Below are positions 8,936 through 18,335 of a stretch of 64,000 bases of DNA, piece by piece. Position 1 is the stretch's first letter. Every line of letters starts with the position of its first letter. The notes beneath the pieces were generated by a model, which had not been told where the DNA came from, made no database searches, and was given only the letters and a program-made list of their open reading frames with translations. The stretch comes from Actinocorallia populi (GTDB taxonomy: Bacteria > Actinomycetota > Actinomycetes > Streptosporangiales > Streptosporangiaceae): positions 744,001 through 808,000 of the forward strand of contig NZ_PVZV01000002.1 of NCBI RefSeq assembly GCF_002995495.1. Reading direction: 5' to 3'. A program made the position numbers and the translations under genes.

Positions 8936-9628
8936 ATGACCCCCGCCTCGAAGGGCCCGCGCGAAACCTTCTGGAGCAGCCTCGACCCCGCCGCCCGTGA
9001 GACCCTGGCGCGCGGCGGCCGCAGCCGCCGCTACCGCAAGGGCGACCACCTGTGCCTGCAGGGGGAGCCCCCGGAGCAGGTGCTCATCCTGGAGCGGGGC
9101 TGGACCAAGATCTGCGTCGGCGACAGCGAGGGCAGGGAGCGGGTGATCGCCGTACGCGGCCCCGGCGAGCTGCTGGGGGAGACCGGCCTGATCACCGACT
9201 CGCCCCGGACGGCCACCGTCACCGCCCTGCACCAGCTGTCCGCCCTGGTGGTGCCGCGCCAGCGGTTCCGCGCCTTCCTCAACGACAACCCCGACGCCTG
9301 GCCGAAGGTCTACCAGACCCTCAGCCGCCGGCTGGCCCAGTCCGACGAGCGCATCCTGTCGCTGGGCAGCCACGTGGGGGCCGGTCGCCTCGCGTTGTTC
9401 CTGCTGCGGCTGGCCGAGCAGAGCGGCCTGCCCGACCCCGAGGGCGGGATCGCGCTGCCGCCGCTGTCGCAGACCGAGCTGGGCAGCTGCGTGGACGTCT
9501 CCCGCGAGACGGTCGCGCGGGCCATGCGCGCCTGGCGGGAGCAGGACCTCATCCGCAACAGCTGGCGGCGGACCGTGCTGCTGGACCCCGAGGGGCTGCG
9601 CCGGCACGCGAAGCACTTCATGATCTAG
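8936..9628 (+). CDS. Crp/Fnr-family transcriptional regulator
   Basis: A 230-residue protein with an N-terminal cyclic-nucleotide-binding beta-roll (about residues 15-125) holding GELLGETGLITDSPRTATV, which resembles the phosphate-binding cassette with its Arg, and a C-terminal Crp-type winged helix (about 150-225) with the recognition helix in CVDVSRETVARAMRAW. It carries no N-terminal cysteine cluster, so it is not an Fnr-type oxygen sensor. Its ligand and targets are unknown. It stands alone between menA and ftsK behind its own AT-rich promoter. Confidence 0.92.
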   Translation: MTPASKGPRETFWSSLDPAARETLARGGRSRRYRKGDHLCLQGEPPEQVLILERGWTKICVGDSEGRERVIAVRGPGELLGETGLITDSPRTATVTALHQLSALVVPRQRFRAFLNDNPDAWPKVYQTLSRRLAQSDERILSLGSHVGAGRLALFLLRLAEQSGLPDPEGGIALPPLSQTELGSCVDVSRETVARAMRAWREQDLIRNSWRRTVLLDPEGLRRHAKHFMI

Positions 9629-9672
9629 CTGAAACCCTGATATCCCGGACGACACGCCCGTCCGTTTTGTTC

Positions 9673-9701
9673 TTGGTTGCTCTTGTGCCTCGGGTTACGC
9701 T
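9673..9701 (+). promoter_or_regulatory. Leaderless ftsK promoter
   Basis: TTGGTT (9673-9678) and TACGCT (9696-9701) are separated by exactly 17 bp and the ATG of ftsK starts 7 nt after the -10 box, so transcription should begin at or next to the start codon. No ribosome-binding site precedes this ATG. Confidence 0.65.
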
Positions 9702-9708
9702 CGACGGC

Positions 9709-12288
9709 ATGGCCTCACGTGCGTCCGGAGGTACCCGGAACTCCTCGCGTGGCGGGGCTTCCAAGCGTCCCTCCAAAGGCTCCGCGCAGCGTCGTCCCGC
9801 CCCGAGGAAACCCGCCCCCGCCCGCAGGCGGCCGCCCGCGCGGCGGTCCGGGCCCGATCCGATCAGCACGATGTTCCTGGGGTTCTTCCGGATGTTCGGC
9901 GGGCTGTGGATGCTCTTCGCCCGCGGCGTCGGATCGGTGTTCCGCGCCTACGGCGACGGCGCGCGCGACCTGGACGAGGAGCACCGCCGCGACGGTCTCG
10001 GCCTGACCCTGCTCGGCGTGGCGATCGTGCTGGCCTCGGTGCTGTGGTGGACGCCGAACGGCTGGTTCACCCGGGCGCTGGAGATGGTGGTGCGCGGCGG
10101 GCTCGGCAGGTTCGCCATGGTGCTGCCGATCTGCCTGGTGCTCCTGGCCTGGGGCGTGCTGCGCTACCCCGAGCGCCACGACGACACCGGCCGGATCGCG
10201 ATCGGCTCCAGTGCGCTGTTCCTGGGCATCGCGGGGATCGTGCACATCGCGCTGGGCACGCCCTCCCCGCGCTCGGAGATGGCCCTGGTGCGGGACGCGG
10301 GCGGGGTGCTGGGCTGGCTGGTCTCCGCCCCGCTGGAGATCATCCTCTCGGCGTGGGTGGCGGTGCCGCTGCTGCTGCTCGTGGCGTTCTTCGGGCTGCT
10401 CGTGGTGACCAAGACGCCGGTGCACCGCATCCCGGACCGGTGCCAGGAGCTGCTGCACCTGACGATGCTCAAGGAGCGGCCCGAGACCGGCGAGCCCGAG
10501 GGGTCCGCCGAAGGCGGCAAGAGCGACAAGGCTGACAAGGGCGACAAGCCGAAGAAGAAAAAGAAGCAGCGCCCCGCCCCGGCCGAACCCGGCGAGGAGG
10601 AGTTCTCCGTCGGGGAGCACACCCGGCCCTACGACACCCCGGTGGTCGAGCCCCCCGAGCGCACCCGCGAACTCGCCGACGACCTCTTCGGCGAGCCCGC
10701 GCCGCCCGTCCTGGAGGACGCGGAGGCGGCGGCCGCGGCCGCCCCGACCGAACCCGACGTCCCGGCCGTTCCCGACCCCACCCCCGCGCCGCGCCGTGCC
10801 GAGCAGCTGCCGCTGGAGTCCGGCGACGGGGTCTACGAGCTGCCCGCCCCCGGGCTGCTGCGGCCCGGCTCGGCCCTCAAACCGCGCACCAAGGCCAACG
10901 ACACGGTCGTCGACGCGCTCACCGGGGTGCTGGAGCAGTTCGACGTGGACGCCCAGGTGACCGGGTTCACCCGGGGGCCGACGATCACCCGCTACGAGAT
11001 CGAGCTGGGTCCGGCGGTCAAGGTCGAGAAGGTCATCGCGCTGTCCAAGAACATCTCGTACGCGGTCAAGAGCCAGGATGTGCGGATCATCTCCCCGATC
11101 CCGGGCAAGTCCGCGATCGGGGTGGAGATCCCCAACACCGACAAGGACCTGGTGTCGCTGGGGGACGTGCTGCGCTCCCAGGTGGCCCAGACCGACGGGC
11201 ATCCGATGCTGGTGGGATTGGGCAAGGACGTCGAGGGCCGCACGGTGGTGGCGAACCTGGCGAAGATGCCGCACATCCTCATCGCGGGTGCCACGGGCGC
11301 GGGCAAGTCGACGTGCATCAACGGCCTGATCACCTCGATCCTCATGCGGGCCACGCCGGATGAGGTGCGGTTGATCCTGGTCGACCCCAAGCGGGTGGAG
11401 CTGTCGTCGTACGCGGGCATCCCGCATCTGATCACGCCGATCATCACCAATCCGAAGAAGGCGGCCGAGGCGCTGGGCTGGGTCGTCGGCGAGATGGACC
11501 GCCGTTACGACGATCTGGCGGCGTCGGGGTTCCGGCACATCGACGACTTCAACAAGGCGGTCCGTGCGGGCAAGGTCACCGCTCCGCCGGGCAGCGAGCG
11601 CGTCTACACGCCGTATCCGTACCTGCTGGTGATCGTGGACGAGCTGGCCGACCTGATGATGGTCGCCCCGCGCGACGTGGAGGACCACGTCGTGCGGATC
11701 ACGCAGCTGGCCCGTGCCGCGGGCATCCATCTGGTGCTGGCCACGCAGCGGCCGTCGGTGGACGTCGTCACGGGCCTCATCAAGGCGAACGTGCCCTCGC
11801 GGCTGGCGTTCGCGACCTCGTCGCTGGCCGACAGCCGGGTGATCCTCGACCAGCCCGGTGCCGAGAAGCTGGTCGGGCAGGGCGACGCGCTGTTCCTGCC
11901 GATGGGCGCCTCCAAGCCGATGCGGCTGCAGAACGCCTACGTCTCCGAGAAGGAGATCGCGGGGATCGTCGACCACTGCAAGACGCAGATGGAGGCGCGG
12001 TACACCGAGGAGGTCCAGGGCGAGGCCGCGCCGCGCAAGGAGGTCGACGAGGAGATCGGCGACGACCTCGAACTGCTGATGCAGGCGATCGAACTGGTCG
12101 TCTCCACCCAGTTCGGGTCGACCTCGATGCTGCAGCGCAAACTCAGGGTCGGTTTCGCCAAGGCGGGACGTTTGATGGACCTGATGGAGAGCAGGAACAT
12201 CGTGGGTCCCTCCGAGGGCTCGAAGGCCCGGGACGTCCTGGTCAAGCCGGAAGACCTGCCAGAGGTCCTGGGCGCGCTCAATTCGTGA
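9709..12288 (+). CDS. ftsK: DNA translocase FtsK/SpoIIIE
   Basis: An 859-residue translocase. A basic, Arg/Pro-rich N-terminus (1-50) is followed by four to five membrane segments (about 54-235), a variable acidic/Lys-rich linker (about 250-390), the RecA-type motor with Walker A GATGAGKST (near 527) and Walker B VIVDELADL (near 640), and a C-terminal gamma winged helix (about 790-859, TSMLQRKLRVGFAKAGRLMD). FtsK anchors at the septum and pumps DNA during division or sporulation. I choose ATG 9709, which is placed for a leaderless transcript; an in-frame GTG at 9685 is possible. Confidence 0.96.
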   Translation: MASRASGGTRNSSRGGASKRPSKGSAQRRPAPRKPAPARRRPPARRSGPDPISTMFLGFFRMFGGLWMLFARGVGSVFRAYGDGARDLDEEHRRDGLGLTLLGVAIVLASVLWWTPNGWFTRALEMVVRGGLGRFAMVLPICLVLLAWGVLRYPERHDDTGRIAIGSSALFLGIAGIVHIALGTPSPRSEMALVRDAGGVLGWLVSAPLEIILSAWVAVPLLLLVAFFGLLVVTKTPVHRIPDRCQELLHLTMLKERPETGEPEGSAEGGKSDKADKGDKPKKKKKQRPAPAEPGEEEFSVGEHTRPYDTPVVEPPERTRELADDLFGEPAPPVLEDAEAAAAAAPTEPDVPAVPDPTPAPRRAEQLPLESGDGVYELPAPGLLRPGSALKPRTKANDTVVDALTGVLEQFDVDAQVTGFTRGPTITRYEIELGPAVKVEKVIALSKNISYAVKSQDVRIISPIPGKSAIGVEIPNTDKDLVSLGDVLRSQVAQTDGHPMLVGLGKDVEGRTVVANLAKMPHILIAGATGAGKSTCINGLITSILMRATPDEVRLILVDPKRVELSSYAGIPHLITPIITNPKKAAEALGWVVGEMDRRYDDLAASGFRHIDDFNKAVRAGKVTAPPGSERVYTPYPYLLVIVDELADLMMVAPRDVEDHVVRITQLARAAGIHLVLATQRPSVDVVTGLIKANVPSRLAFATSSLADSRVILDQPGAEKLVGQGDALFLPMGASKPMRLQNAYVSEKEIAGIVDHCKTQMEARYTEEVQGEAAPRKEVDEEIGDDLELLMQAIELVVSTQFGSTSMLQRKLRVGFAKAGRLMDLMESRNIVGPSEGSKARDVLVKPEDLPEVLGALNS

Positions 12289-12369
12289 TCAACTCATCGG
12301 CGTTGCGTATCGCCGGAGAAGAACCCGTTTTCTAGACTTGGCTCCAACGATATGGCGGCGGAGGCTTTC

Positions 12370-13149
12370 ATGAGCATTGGTGAGACCCTGGCGCAGGCGC
12401 GCCGCGAGTCAGGACTCACCACGAAGCAGGTCAGCGAGCGCACCCGCATCCGCGAGACGGTGATCCGACGGATCGAGCAGGACGACTACTCGCTGTGCGG
12501 CGGCAACTTCTACGCGCGCGGCCACATCCGCAGCATCGCCAAGATGCTCGGCGTCGACTCCGACCCGTTGATACGCGAGTATGACGAGAATCATGGCGGC
12601 GCGCCCGGGGCGCTGGCCGTCGCCACGGCCTTCGAGCCCGAGCAGCCCCTGCGGTTCCGGGAGCGGCGCACCCCGAACTGGAGCGCGGCGATGGCCGGCA
12701 CGCTCGTCCTGGTGCTGATCTACGGCGTCTTCCAGGTCTTCAGCGGCGAGGACGAGCGCAAGCCCGCCCCGGCGGCGCGCACCCCGGCGATCACGGCCGC
12801 GCCCGCCACCGCGACCGCCACGCCCGGCCACGGCGACGCCCACGCCCTGGGCCAGAACCCCCAGCAGCCGCCCGCCCAGGCCATCGGCGCGGACGAGGTC
12901 GTGGTGGCGGTCCGCGCCACCGAGCAGAGCTGGGTCAACGTCCGCGACGCCGCGGGCAAGGTGTTGTTCAGCGCGATGGTCCCCAAGGGCCAGCAGCGCG
13001 AGTGGCGGGCCGCCAAGCGCATGCGGGTGCTGATCGGCAACGCCGCCGGCGTGGTGCTCACCGTCAACGGCAAGGAGCTCGGGGTGCCCGGCGAGGACGG
13101 CCAGGTACTGCGCCTGACGTTCGTTCCGGGCAGCAGCGAGCCGGTCTGA
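12370..13149 (+). CDS. RodZ-like HTH / DUF4115 membrane protein
   Basis: A 259-residue protein with an N-terminal Xre/HTH_25 domain (about residues 3-70, GETLAQARRESGLTTKQVSERT), one transmembrane segment (about 107-125), an Ala/Pro-rich linker and a C-terminal DUF4115 domain with SWVNVRDAAGKVLFSAMVPKG. This is the architecture of RodZ, the cytoskeletal protein that links MreB to the cell envelope; actinobacterial members are commonly found between ftsK and rimO. ATG 12370 has GGAGG 7 nt upstream; the ATG at 12352 would give six extra residues without such a site. A TAGACT box (12333-12338) is a likely -10. Confidence 0.88.
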   Translation: MSIGETLAQARRESGLTTKQVSERTRIRETVIRRIEQDDYSLCGGNFYARGHIRSIAKMLGVDSDPLIREYDENHGGAPGALAVATAFEPEQPLRFRERRTPNWSAAMAGTLVLVLIYGVFQVFSGEDERKPAPAARTPAITAAPATATATPGHGDAHALGQNPQQPPAQAIGADEVVVAVRATEQSWVNVRDAAGKVLFSAMVPKGQQREWRAAKRMRVLIGNAAGVVLTVNGKELGVPGEDGQVLRLTFVPGSSEPV

Positions 13150-13207
13150 GCCGATCTTCCGGGCGGCCGGGTCCTGGGCTGGGCCCGGCTCCCACTACCG
13201 TTAGACC

Positions 13208-14623
13208 ATGCCCGAGTCCCGTACCGTGTCCCTGGTCACTCTCGGTTGCGCGCGCAACGAGACAGACTCAGAAGAGCTCGCCGCCAGGTTGGAGGCGTCC
13301 GGCTGGAAGCTGCAGGACGGCTCCGAAGGCGCCGACGTCGTCCTCGTCAACACCTGCGGGTTCATCGAGGCCGCGAAGAAGGACTCGATCGACACCCTGC
13401 TCGCCGCGCACGACACCGGCGCCAAGGTGGTGGCCGCCGGGTGCATGGCCGAACGGTACGGCGCCGAGCTGGCCGAGGCCCTGCCCGAGGCGGACTCGGT
13501 GCTCGGGTTCGACGACTACGGCCGGATCGGCGAGCGGCTGGACGACGTCCTGGCCGGGCGCGCGCACTCCGCGCACAAGCCCAGGGACCGCCGCACGCTG
13601 CTGCCGATCACCCCCGTGGACCGCTCCGCCGGGCACGTCCACGTGCCGGGCCACGGCATCCAGGACCTGCCCGAGGGCCTGGCGCCCGCCTCCGGGCCCC
13701 AGGTGCTGCGCAAGCGCCTGGGCGGCGGCCCCGTGGCGCCGCTGAAACTGGCGTCCGGCTGCGACCGGCGCTGCTCCTTCTGCGCGATCCCCGCCTTCCG
13801 CGGCTCCTACGTCTCCCGCAGGCCCGAGGACGTGCTGGCCGAGGCCGAGTGGCTGGCCCGGCACGACGTGCGCGAGATCGTCCTGGTCAGCGAGAACTCC
13901 ACCTCCTACGGCAAGGACCTGGGCGACCTGCGCCTGCTGGAGAAGCTGCTGCCGCAGCTGGCCGAGGTCATGGACGTGGTGCGGGTCAGCTACCTGCAGC
14001 CGGCCGAGCTGCGCCCGTCCCTCATCGAGACCATCGCCGGCACCCCCGGTGTCACGCCCTACTTCGACCTGTCCTTCCAGCACGCCAGCGGGCCGGTGCT
14101 GCGCCGGATGCGCCGCTTCGGCGACCCGGCGCGCTTCCTCGACCTGCTGGAGCGCATCCGGACGCTGGCCCCCGAGGCGGGCGTGCGCTCGAACTTCATC
14201 GTCGGCTTCCCCGGCGAGACCGAGGGGCAGCTGGCCGAGCTCACCGGCTTCCTGGAGGCCGCCCGGCTGGACGCGATCGGCGTCTTCGGCTACTCCGACG
14301 AGGACGGCACCGAGGCGGCGGACCTGGACGGCAAGGTCGACCAGGACGAGGTGGACCGGCGGCTGGCCGAGGTCTCCGAGCTGGCCGAGGAGCTCACCGC
14401 CCAGCGCGCCGAGGAGCGCGTCGGCACCGCGATGACCGTCCTGGTGGAGCGGGAGCTGGAGCCCGGCCTCTGGGAGGGCCGCGGCTTCCACCAGGCGCCC
14501 GAGGTCGACGGCTGCACCCTCGTGCGCGGGGCGGGCCTTGCGGCGGGCGCGCTGGTCGAGGCCGAGATCGTCGAGAGCGAGGGCGTCGACCTGGTCGGCG
14601 AGGCGACGGGGCCGGCTCGGTGA
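13208..14623 (+). CDS. rimO: Ribosomal protein S12 methylthiotransferase RimO
   Basis: A 471-residue radical-SAM methylthiotransferase. Order: UPF0004 domain with three Fe-S cysteines ([23 protein letters not shown]), radical SAM domain with CDRRCSFC (about 184-191), and a C-terminal TRAM domain. RimO adds a methylthio group to an aspartate of ribosomal protein S12. It differs from MiaB (also in this window) by the LGCARNxxDS motif. TACCGT (13196-13201) ends 6 nt before the ATG, suggesting a leaderless mRNA. The stop overlaps the pgsA GTG by four bases. Confidence 0.95.
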   Translation: MPESRTVSLVTLGCARNETDSEELAARLEASGWKLQDGSEGADVVLVNTCGFIEAAKKDSIDTLLAAHDTGAKVVAAGCMAERYGAELAEALPEADSVLGFDDYGRIGERLDDVLAGRAHSAHKPRDRRTLLPITPVDRSAGHVHVPGHGIQDLPEGLAPASGPQVLRKRLGGGPVAPLKLASGCDRRCSFCAIPAFRGSYVSRRPEDVLAEAEWLARHDVREIVLVSENSTSYGKDLGDLRLLEKLLPQLAEVMDVVRVSYLQPAELRPSLIETIAGTPGVTPYFDLSFQHASGPVLRRMRRFGDPARFLDLLERIRTLAPEAGVRSNFIVGFPGETEGQLAELTGFLEAARLDAIGVFGYSDEDGTEAADLDGKVDQDEVDRRLAEVSELAEELTAQRAEERVGTAMTVLVERELEPGLWEGRGFHQAPEVDGCTLVRGAGLAAGALVEAEIVESEGVDLVGEATGPAR

Positions 14624-15177
14624 CAGCCGAGCAGGCACGGCAGGCGTCGAACCTCAACCCCGCCAACGTGCTGACGGTGCTGCGCATCGCGCTCGTCCCG
14701 CCCTTCTTCCTCATCCTCGTGCTGGGGGAGGGGGACGGCTGGCGGCTGACGGCGCTGCTGCTGTTCGTGGTGGCGGCCTTCACCGACCTGGCCGACGGGC
14801 GGATCGCGCGCAGCCGCGCCGAGGTCACCACCTTCGGCAAGATCGTCGACCCGATCGCCGACAAGCTGCTCACCGGGGCGGCGCTGGTCGGGTTGTCGCT
14901 GAACGGCGAGCTCACCTGGTGGGCCACCGTGGTCATCCTGCTGCGGGAGATCCCGGTGACCGTGCACCGGCTGGTGCTGCTGCGCCGCAACGTGGTGGTG
15001 GCGGCCGAGCGGCTGGGCAAGTACAAGGCGGCCCTGCAGATGCTGGCGATCTTCGTCTACCTGCTGCCGGTCCGCCTCGACCCGCTCAACGGGATCCTCA
15101 TGGGCGCCGCGGTGGCGGCGACCATCGTCTCGGGCGCGGAGTACCTGAACGGACGGCGCCGGGCGGCACTAGGCTGA
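14620..15177 (+). CDS. pgsA: CDP-diacylglycerol--glycerol-3-phosphate 3-phosphatidyltransferase
   Basis: A 185-residue integral membrane CDP-alcohol phosphatidyltransferase. The full catalytic motif D-x2-DG-x2-AR-x8-G-x3-D-x3-D is present from about residue 57 ([11 protein letters not shown] ... GKIVDPIAD). It makes phosphatidylglycerophosphate, the precursor of phosphatidylglycerol and cardiolipin, at the inner face of the membrane. The GTG start overlaps the rimO stop (GTGA), so translation is coupled. Other CDP-alcohol transferases share the motif, but the position between rimO and cinA and the DPIADK ending support PgsA. Confidence 0.93.
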   Translation: MTAEQARQASNLNPANVLTVLRIALVPPFFLILVLGEGDGWRLTALLLFVVAAFTDLADGRIARSRAEVTTFGKIVDPIADKLLTGAALVGLSLNGELTWWATVVILLREIPVTVHRLVLLRRNVVVAAERLGKYKAALQMLAIFVYLLPVRLDPLNGILMGAAVAATIVSGAEYLNGRRRAALG

Positions 15178-15182
15178 GAGCC

Positions 15183-16460
15183 GTGCGAGCCGAACTACTG
15201 ACCGTCGGGGACGAGATCCTCATCGGCGACATCGTCAACGGCAACGCGGCATGGCTGGGCAGGGAGCTGACCGCCGCGGGCGTGGAGGTGGGCCGCAGCA
15301 CCGTCGTGGGCGACACGCTGGAGGCGATCACCGGCGCCCTCACGGCCGCGCTGGCCGCCGCGGACGTGGTGATCGTCACCGGGGGGCTCGGCCCGACCTC
15401 CGACGACCGCACCAGGGACGCCCTGGCCGCCCTGGCCCAAGTGCCGCTGGTGCGCGACGAGACGCTGGCCGGGCTGATCCGCGACCGTGTCGAGCGCAGC
15501 GGCCTGCGGCTGCGGCCGATGTCGTTGCGGATGGCCGACGTCCCCGAGGGCGCGACCATGCTGCCCAACCCCGCGGGGACGGCGCCCGGGCTGCGGATGG
15601 AGCTGCCGGGCGGGACGGTCTACGCGCTGCCGGGCGTGCCGAGCGAGATGCAGGCGATCATGGCGGTGTCGGTGCTGCCGGAGCTGGCCGACGGCGACGC
15701 GGCCCCGGCCGTCCTGACGCTGCGCACGGCCGGGGTCTGGGAGACGGTGCTGGCGACCAGGCTGGCCCCGGTGGAGGCGCTGGAGGAGGTCTCGCTGGCC
15801 TTCCTCCCCTCGCCCTCGGAGGTCGCGGTGCGCCTCACCGCGGACACCTCCTCGGCGCTGGACAAGGCGGTGCTCATGGCCAGGGAGCTGCTGGGCACCG
15901 TCATGTACGGGACGGGCGAGCAGTCGCTGGCGTCGGTGGTGCACGAGCTGCTGGCGGCGCGCGAGCGCACCGTCGCGGTGGCCGAGAGCCTCACCGGAGG
16001 GCTGCTGGGAGCCGAACTGACGTACGTGCCGGGCTCCTCGGAGACCTTCGCGGGCGGGGTGACCGCCTACGAGACACGGTTGAAGCACGAGCTTCTCGGG
16101 GTCTCAGCGAGTCTCCTGGAGGAGCGGGGCGCGGTCGACCCGCAAGTCGCCGTCCAGATGGCCGAGGGCGCCAGGGAGCGCCTGGGGGCCTTCTACGGGT
16201 TGGGCGTCACCGGGGTGGCCGGACCGGGTTCCCAGGATGGAAAGCCGGTCGGAACTGTACATATCGGCATTTCTGGGCCGGAAGGAAGCAGGTCCTTCAC
16301 CCCGGTCCTGCCGCTGCCCCCGGACCTCACCCAGGCACGCGCCAATATCCGGCGCATGACCGTTGTACAGGCCTTGGACCTGCTACGACACGAGATTTTG
16401 GGGGTTGCAATGGTCCGCCAATGGGAAGAGGATCAAGAAGATCGGGAAGGTTTGACCTGA
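15183..16460 (+). CDS. cinA: CinA-family protein (competence/damage-inducible, PncC domain)
   Basis: A 425-residue two-domain protein. The N-terminal MoaB/Mog-like domain (about 1-170) has [16 protein letters not shown] and [13 protein letters not shown]; the C-terminal nicotinamide-nucleotide amidohydrolase domain (about 265-420) has [14 protein letters not shown] and GVTGVAGPG. CinA acts on pyridine nucleotide by-products (NMN deamidation, ADP-ribose hydrolysis). The GTG begins 5 nt after the pgsA stop and 7 nt after a TAGGCT box (15170-15175), so an internal leaderless promoter is possible in addition to read-through from rimO-pgsA. Confidence 0.93.
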   Translation: MRAELLTVGDEILIGDIVNGNAAWLGRELTAAGVEVGRSTVVGDTLEAITGALTAALAAADVVIVTGGLGPTSDDRTRDALAALAQVPLVRDETLAGLIRDRVERSGLRLRPMSLRMADVPEGATMLPNPAGTAPGLRMELPGGTVYALPGVPSEMQAIMAVSVLPELADGDAAPAVLTLRTAGVWETVLATRLAPVEALEEVSLAFLPSPSEVAVRLTADTSSALDKAVLMARELLGTVMYGTGEQSLASVVHELLAARERTVAVAESLTGGLLGAELTYVPGSSETFAGGVTAYETRLKHELLGVSASLLEERGAVDPQVAVQMAEGARERLGAFYGLGVTGVAGPGSQDGKPVGTVHIGISGPEGSRSFTPVLPLPPDLTQARANIRRMTVVQALDLLRHEILGVAMVRQWEEDQEDREGLT

Positions 16461-16472
16461 TTGCAGCGTTAC

Positions 16473-16485
16473 GTTCGCAGCGAAC
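16473..16485. promoter_or_regulatory. Perfect 13-bp palindrome upstream of clgR
   Basis: GTTCGCAGCGAAC is a perfect inverted repeat with a 1-bp centre, about 90 bp before the clgR start. GTTCGC is the half-site known for actinobacterial ClgR boxes, though the spacing here (1 bp) is shorter than the published motif, so autoregulation is a guess. Confidence 0.5.
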
Positions 16486-16573
16486 ACGATTTCCCGGCTC
16501 TGCCAAGCCCACGGTGGAGACGGGTACGGTGGGAACAGGTCAGATGGTCCGCACGATGGGGAGGGAGCGAGCG

Positions 16574-16942
16574 ATGGTCCTGCTTCGCCAGCTGCTGGGG
16601 GACGTTCTGCGGCAGCTCCGGCTGCGCCAGGGTCGCACCCTCCGTGAGGTGTCCGCCGCGGCCAGGGTGTCGCTGGGATACCTTTCAGAGGTGGAACGAG
16701 GGCAGAAGGAAGCGTCTTCCGAGCTGCTCGCGGCGATCTGCAAGGCGCTGGGTGTGCCGTTGTCCCATGTACTACGAGAAGTCTCCGATCTGCTGGCGCT
16801 CGCCGAACTGCAGGCCGAGCCGGTCATGGCCGGCGCTCCGCAGCGTGAGCGCATCTCCGAGACCATCCCGGCCTCACCGGTACCCGACTCGCCCGAAGCG
16901 ATCGCCGGTGACGCCTTCCGGGGGGACATGGTCGCGGCGTGA
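16574..16942 (+). CDS. clgR: ClgR-type HTH transcriptional regulator
   Basis: A 122-residue Xre-family regulator; the helix-turn-helix spans about residues 12-70 with [27 protein letters not shown] cut across helices 2-3, the hallmark of ClgR. ClgR activates clp protease and lon-type genes and, in several actinobacteria, recX and other stress genes. The C-terminus ends in Val-Ala-Ala, resembling the ssrA-like tail by which Streptomyces ClgR is destroyed by ClpP. Three in-frame ATGs exist (16544, 16556, 16574); the last has GGGAGGG about 8 nt upstream and fits the family N-terminus. Location after cinA is the conserved one. Confidence 0.88.
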   Translation: MVLLRQLLGDVLRQLRLRQGRTLREVSAAARVSLGYLSEVERGQKEASSELLAAICKALGVPLSHVLREVSDLLALAELQAEPVMAGAPQRERISETIPASPVPDSPEAIAGDAFRGDMVAA

Positions 16943-16951
16943 CCCTTTCCA

Positions 16952-16968
16952 CAACCCGTACAGGGTTG
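16952..16968 (+). terminator. Small hairpin after clgR
   Basis: CAACCC-GTACA-GGGTTG forms a perfect 6-bp stem nine bases after the clgR stop. There is no T-tract. A second short inverted repeat ATGGG-TTAT-CCCAT follows at 16981-16994, in the likely dps promoter region. Confidence 0.45.
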
Positions 16969-17054
16969 GGAGGGGATGAGATGGGTTATCCCATTTGTTA
17001 CAGAGAAGTGACGCGAGAGCCGCCGAACTGAGATGTGACACGGGAGGATCCGCC

Positions 17055-17519
17055 ATGGCCGTTGTGAAGAGCCCGCTCACCGATGAGGTCCGCACTGTCG
17101 TCGGACAGGCCCTGCAGGGCTCCCTGGTCGACCTGATCGATCTGTCCCTGACCGCCAAGCAGGCGCACTGGAACGTGACAGGCCGTACGTTCAAGAGCGT
17201 CCACGAGCAGTTGGACGAGCTCACCACCACGGTCCGCGCCGCCTCGGACTCGGTCGCCGAGCGCGCCGTGATGATCGGCGTCAACCCGGACGGCCGGGTG
17301 CAGACCGTCGCGCACGAGACCTCGCTGCCGACCCTGGAGCCCGGCTGGCTGCCGGAGGACAAGGTGATCCACGCCATCGTGGACGCCCTGGCCGGCACGA
17401 TCGCCCGCTTCCGCGAGCGCATCGACGCCGTCGAGGCCGATCAGGTCACCCAGGACCTGCTGATCTCGATCACCGCGCAGCTGGAGGAGCACCACTGGAT
17501 GTTCTCCGTCCAGCGCTGA
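17055..17519 (+). CDS. dps: Dps-family ferritin-like protein
   Basis: A 154-residue Dps protein. The ferroxidase-centre residues are visible in AKQAHWNVTG (about 35-44) and HEQLDEL (about 52-58), with the later ferritin-like helices intact, and the length is normal for the family. Dps forms dodecamers that oxidise iron with peroxide, store the mineral and protect DNA. GGGAGGA sits 6 nt before ATG 17055. It has its own upstream gap and ends in a clear intrinsic terminator, so it is probably transcribed alone. The neighbour on the other side is a divergent-facing Rrf2 regulator, whose link to dps is unproven. Confidence 0.94.
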   Translation: MAVVKSPLTDEVRTVVGQALQGSLVDLIDLSLTAKQAHWNVTGRTFKSVHEQLDELTTTVRAASDSVAERAVMIGVNPDGRVQTVAHETSLPTLEPGWLPEDKVIHAIVDALAGTIARFRERIDAVEADQVTQDLLISITAQLEEHHWMFSVQR

Positions 17520-17563
17520 CTCCTCGGCCAGAGGTCCGCACCGCACCCGGAGAGATCCGGCTT

Positions 17564-17594
17564 CCGCGCCCCGCACACCGGGGCGCGGCTTTTT
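17564..17594 (+). terminator. Intrinsic terminator of dps
   Basis: A perfect 10-bp stem CCGCGCCCCG / CGGGGCGCGG with a 5-nt loop (CACAC), followed by CTTTTTC. This is the only textbook rho-independent terminator with a T-tract that I see in the window. Confidence 0.9.
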
Positions 17595-17656
17595 CATGTA
17601 CCGGCCCGTGAAAGGCCCGCCCGCGTCCCGGACGGCGCCGTCCGGGACACCGGGGC

Positions 17657-18139
17657 TCAGGCGAAGAAGACCGGCTTGGTCCACGCCTTGGGGTCCTCGG
17701 TGAGCTGCTGCACCGACTCGGGCAGCTCGCCGCGGGCGATGTGCGAGAGGGTGACCAGCTCCAGGATGGCGCGCTCGCTGGCGCGCAGCGCGATCCAGAC
17801 CTCCTGCAGGGAGCGGGCCGCGCCGGCGTAGCCGACGTCCTCGGGGCGCTCGCCACGGACGCCCAGCAGCGGGCCGTCGATGGCCCTGATGATGTCGGCG
17901 AGCGAGATCTCGTCGGCGGAGCGGGCCAGCCAGTAGCCCCCGTCGGGGCCCCGCTGGCTGCGGATGATCCCCGACCGGCGCAGCTGGCCGAGGATGTTCT
18001 CCAGGAACTTCGGTGGGATCTGCTGGGCTTCGGCGAGCTGCACCGCCGTCACCGGGTGCCCCCCCGTGGAAGCCTCGGCGGCGGAGGCGAGCTCGGCGGC
18101 CGCACGCAGCGCGTAATCAACCCTGGCAGACAGACGCAT
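17657..18139 (-). CDS. Rrf2-family transcriptional regulator
   Basis: A 160-residue Rrf2 winged-helix protein starting MRLSARVDYALRAAAELA, with the recognition region IPPKFLENILGQLRRSGIIRSQRG and wing GPDGGYWLAR at about 46-85. It contains no cysteine at all, so it cannot hold the [2Fe-2S] cluster of IscR/NsrR; it is closer to the CymR-like, cluster-free members. Targets are unknown. The upstream in-frame extension to 18181 is rejected because the ATG at 18139 is the family start and GATACT lies 6 nt before it. Confidence 0.92.
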   Translation of the reverse strand: MRLSARVDYALRAAAELASAAEASTGGHPVTAVQLAEAQQIPPKFLENILGQLRRSGIIRSQRGPDGGYWLARSADEISLADIIRAIDGPLLGVRGERPEDVGYAGAARSLQEVWIALRASERAILELVTLSHIARGELPESVQQLTEDPKAWTKPVFFA

Positions 18140-18321
18140 GCTGTAAGTATCCCTCTCCCCGGGGACCGCTTTCACCACCACCCCGATAGGACGTCCCGGT
18201 TAAGTCGACCCGCTGGCCTTTGTACCGGTCCATGGCCGATCCCGGCCGGAGACCCGGCACTTTTCCCGTGACGCGGATCTCCCGGCGCGGGGAGTGGCCG
18301 CCCCGGCGCCCCCGGACCCCC

Positions 18322-18327
18322 TAGAGT
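18322..18327 (+). promoter_or_regulatory. -10 box for the leaderless ROK gene
   Basis: TAGAGT ends 8 nt before ATG 18336, and no ribosome-binding site precedes that ATG. Confidence 0.5.
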
Positions 18328-18335
18328 GCCGGAAC

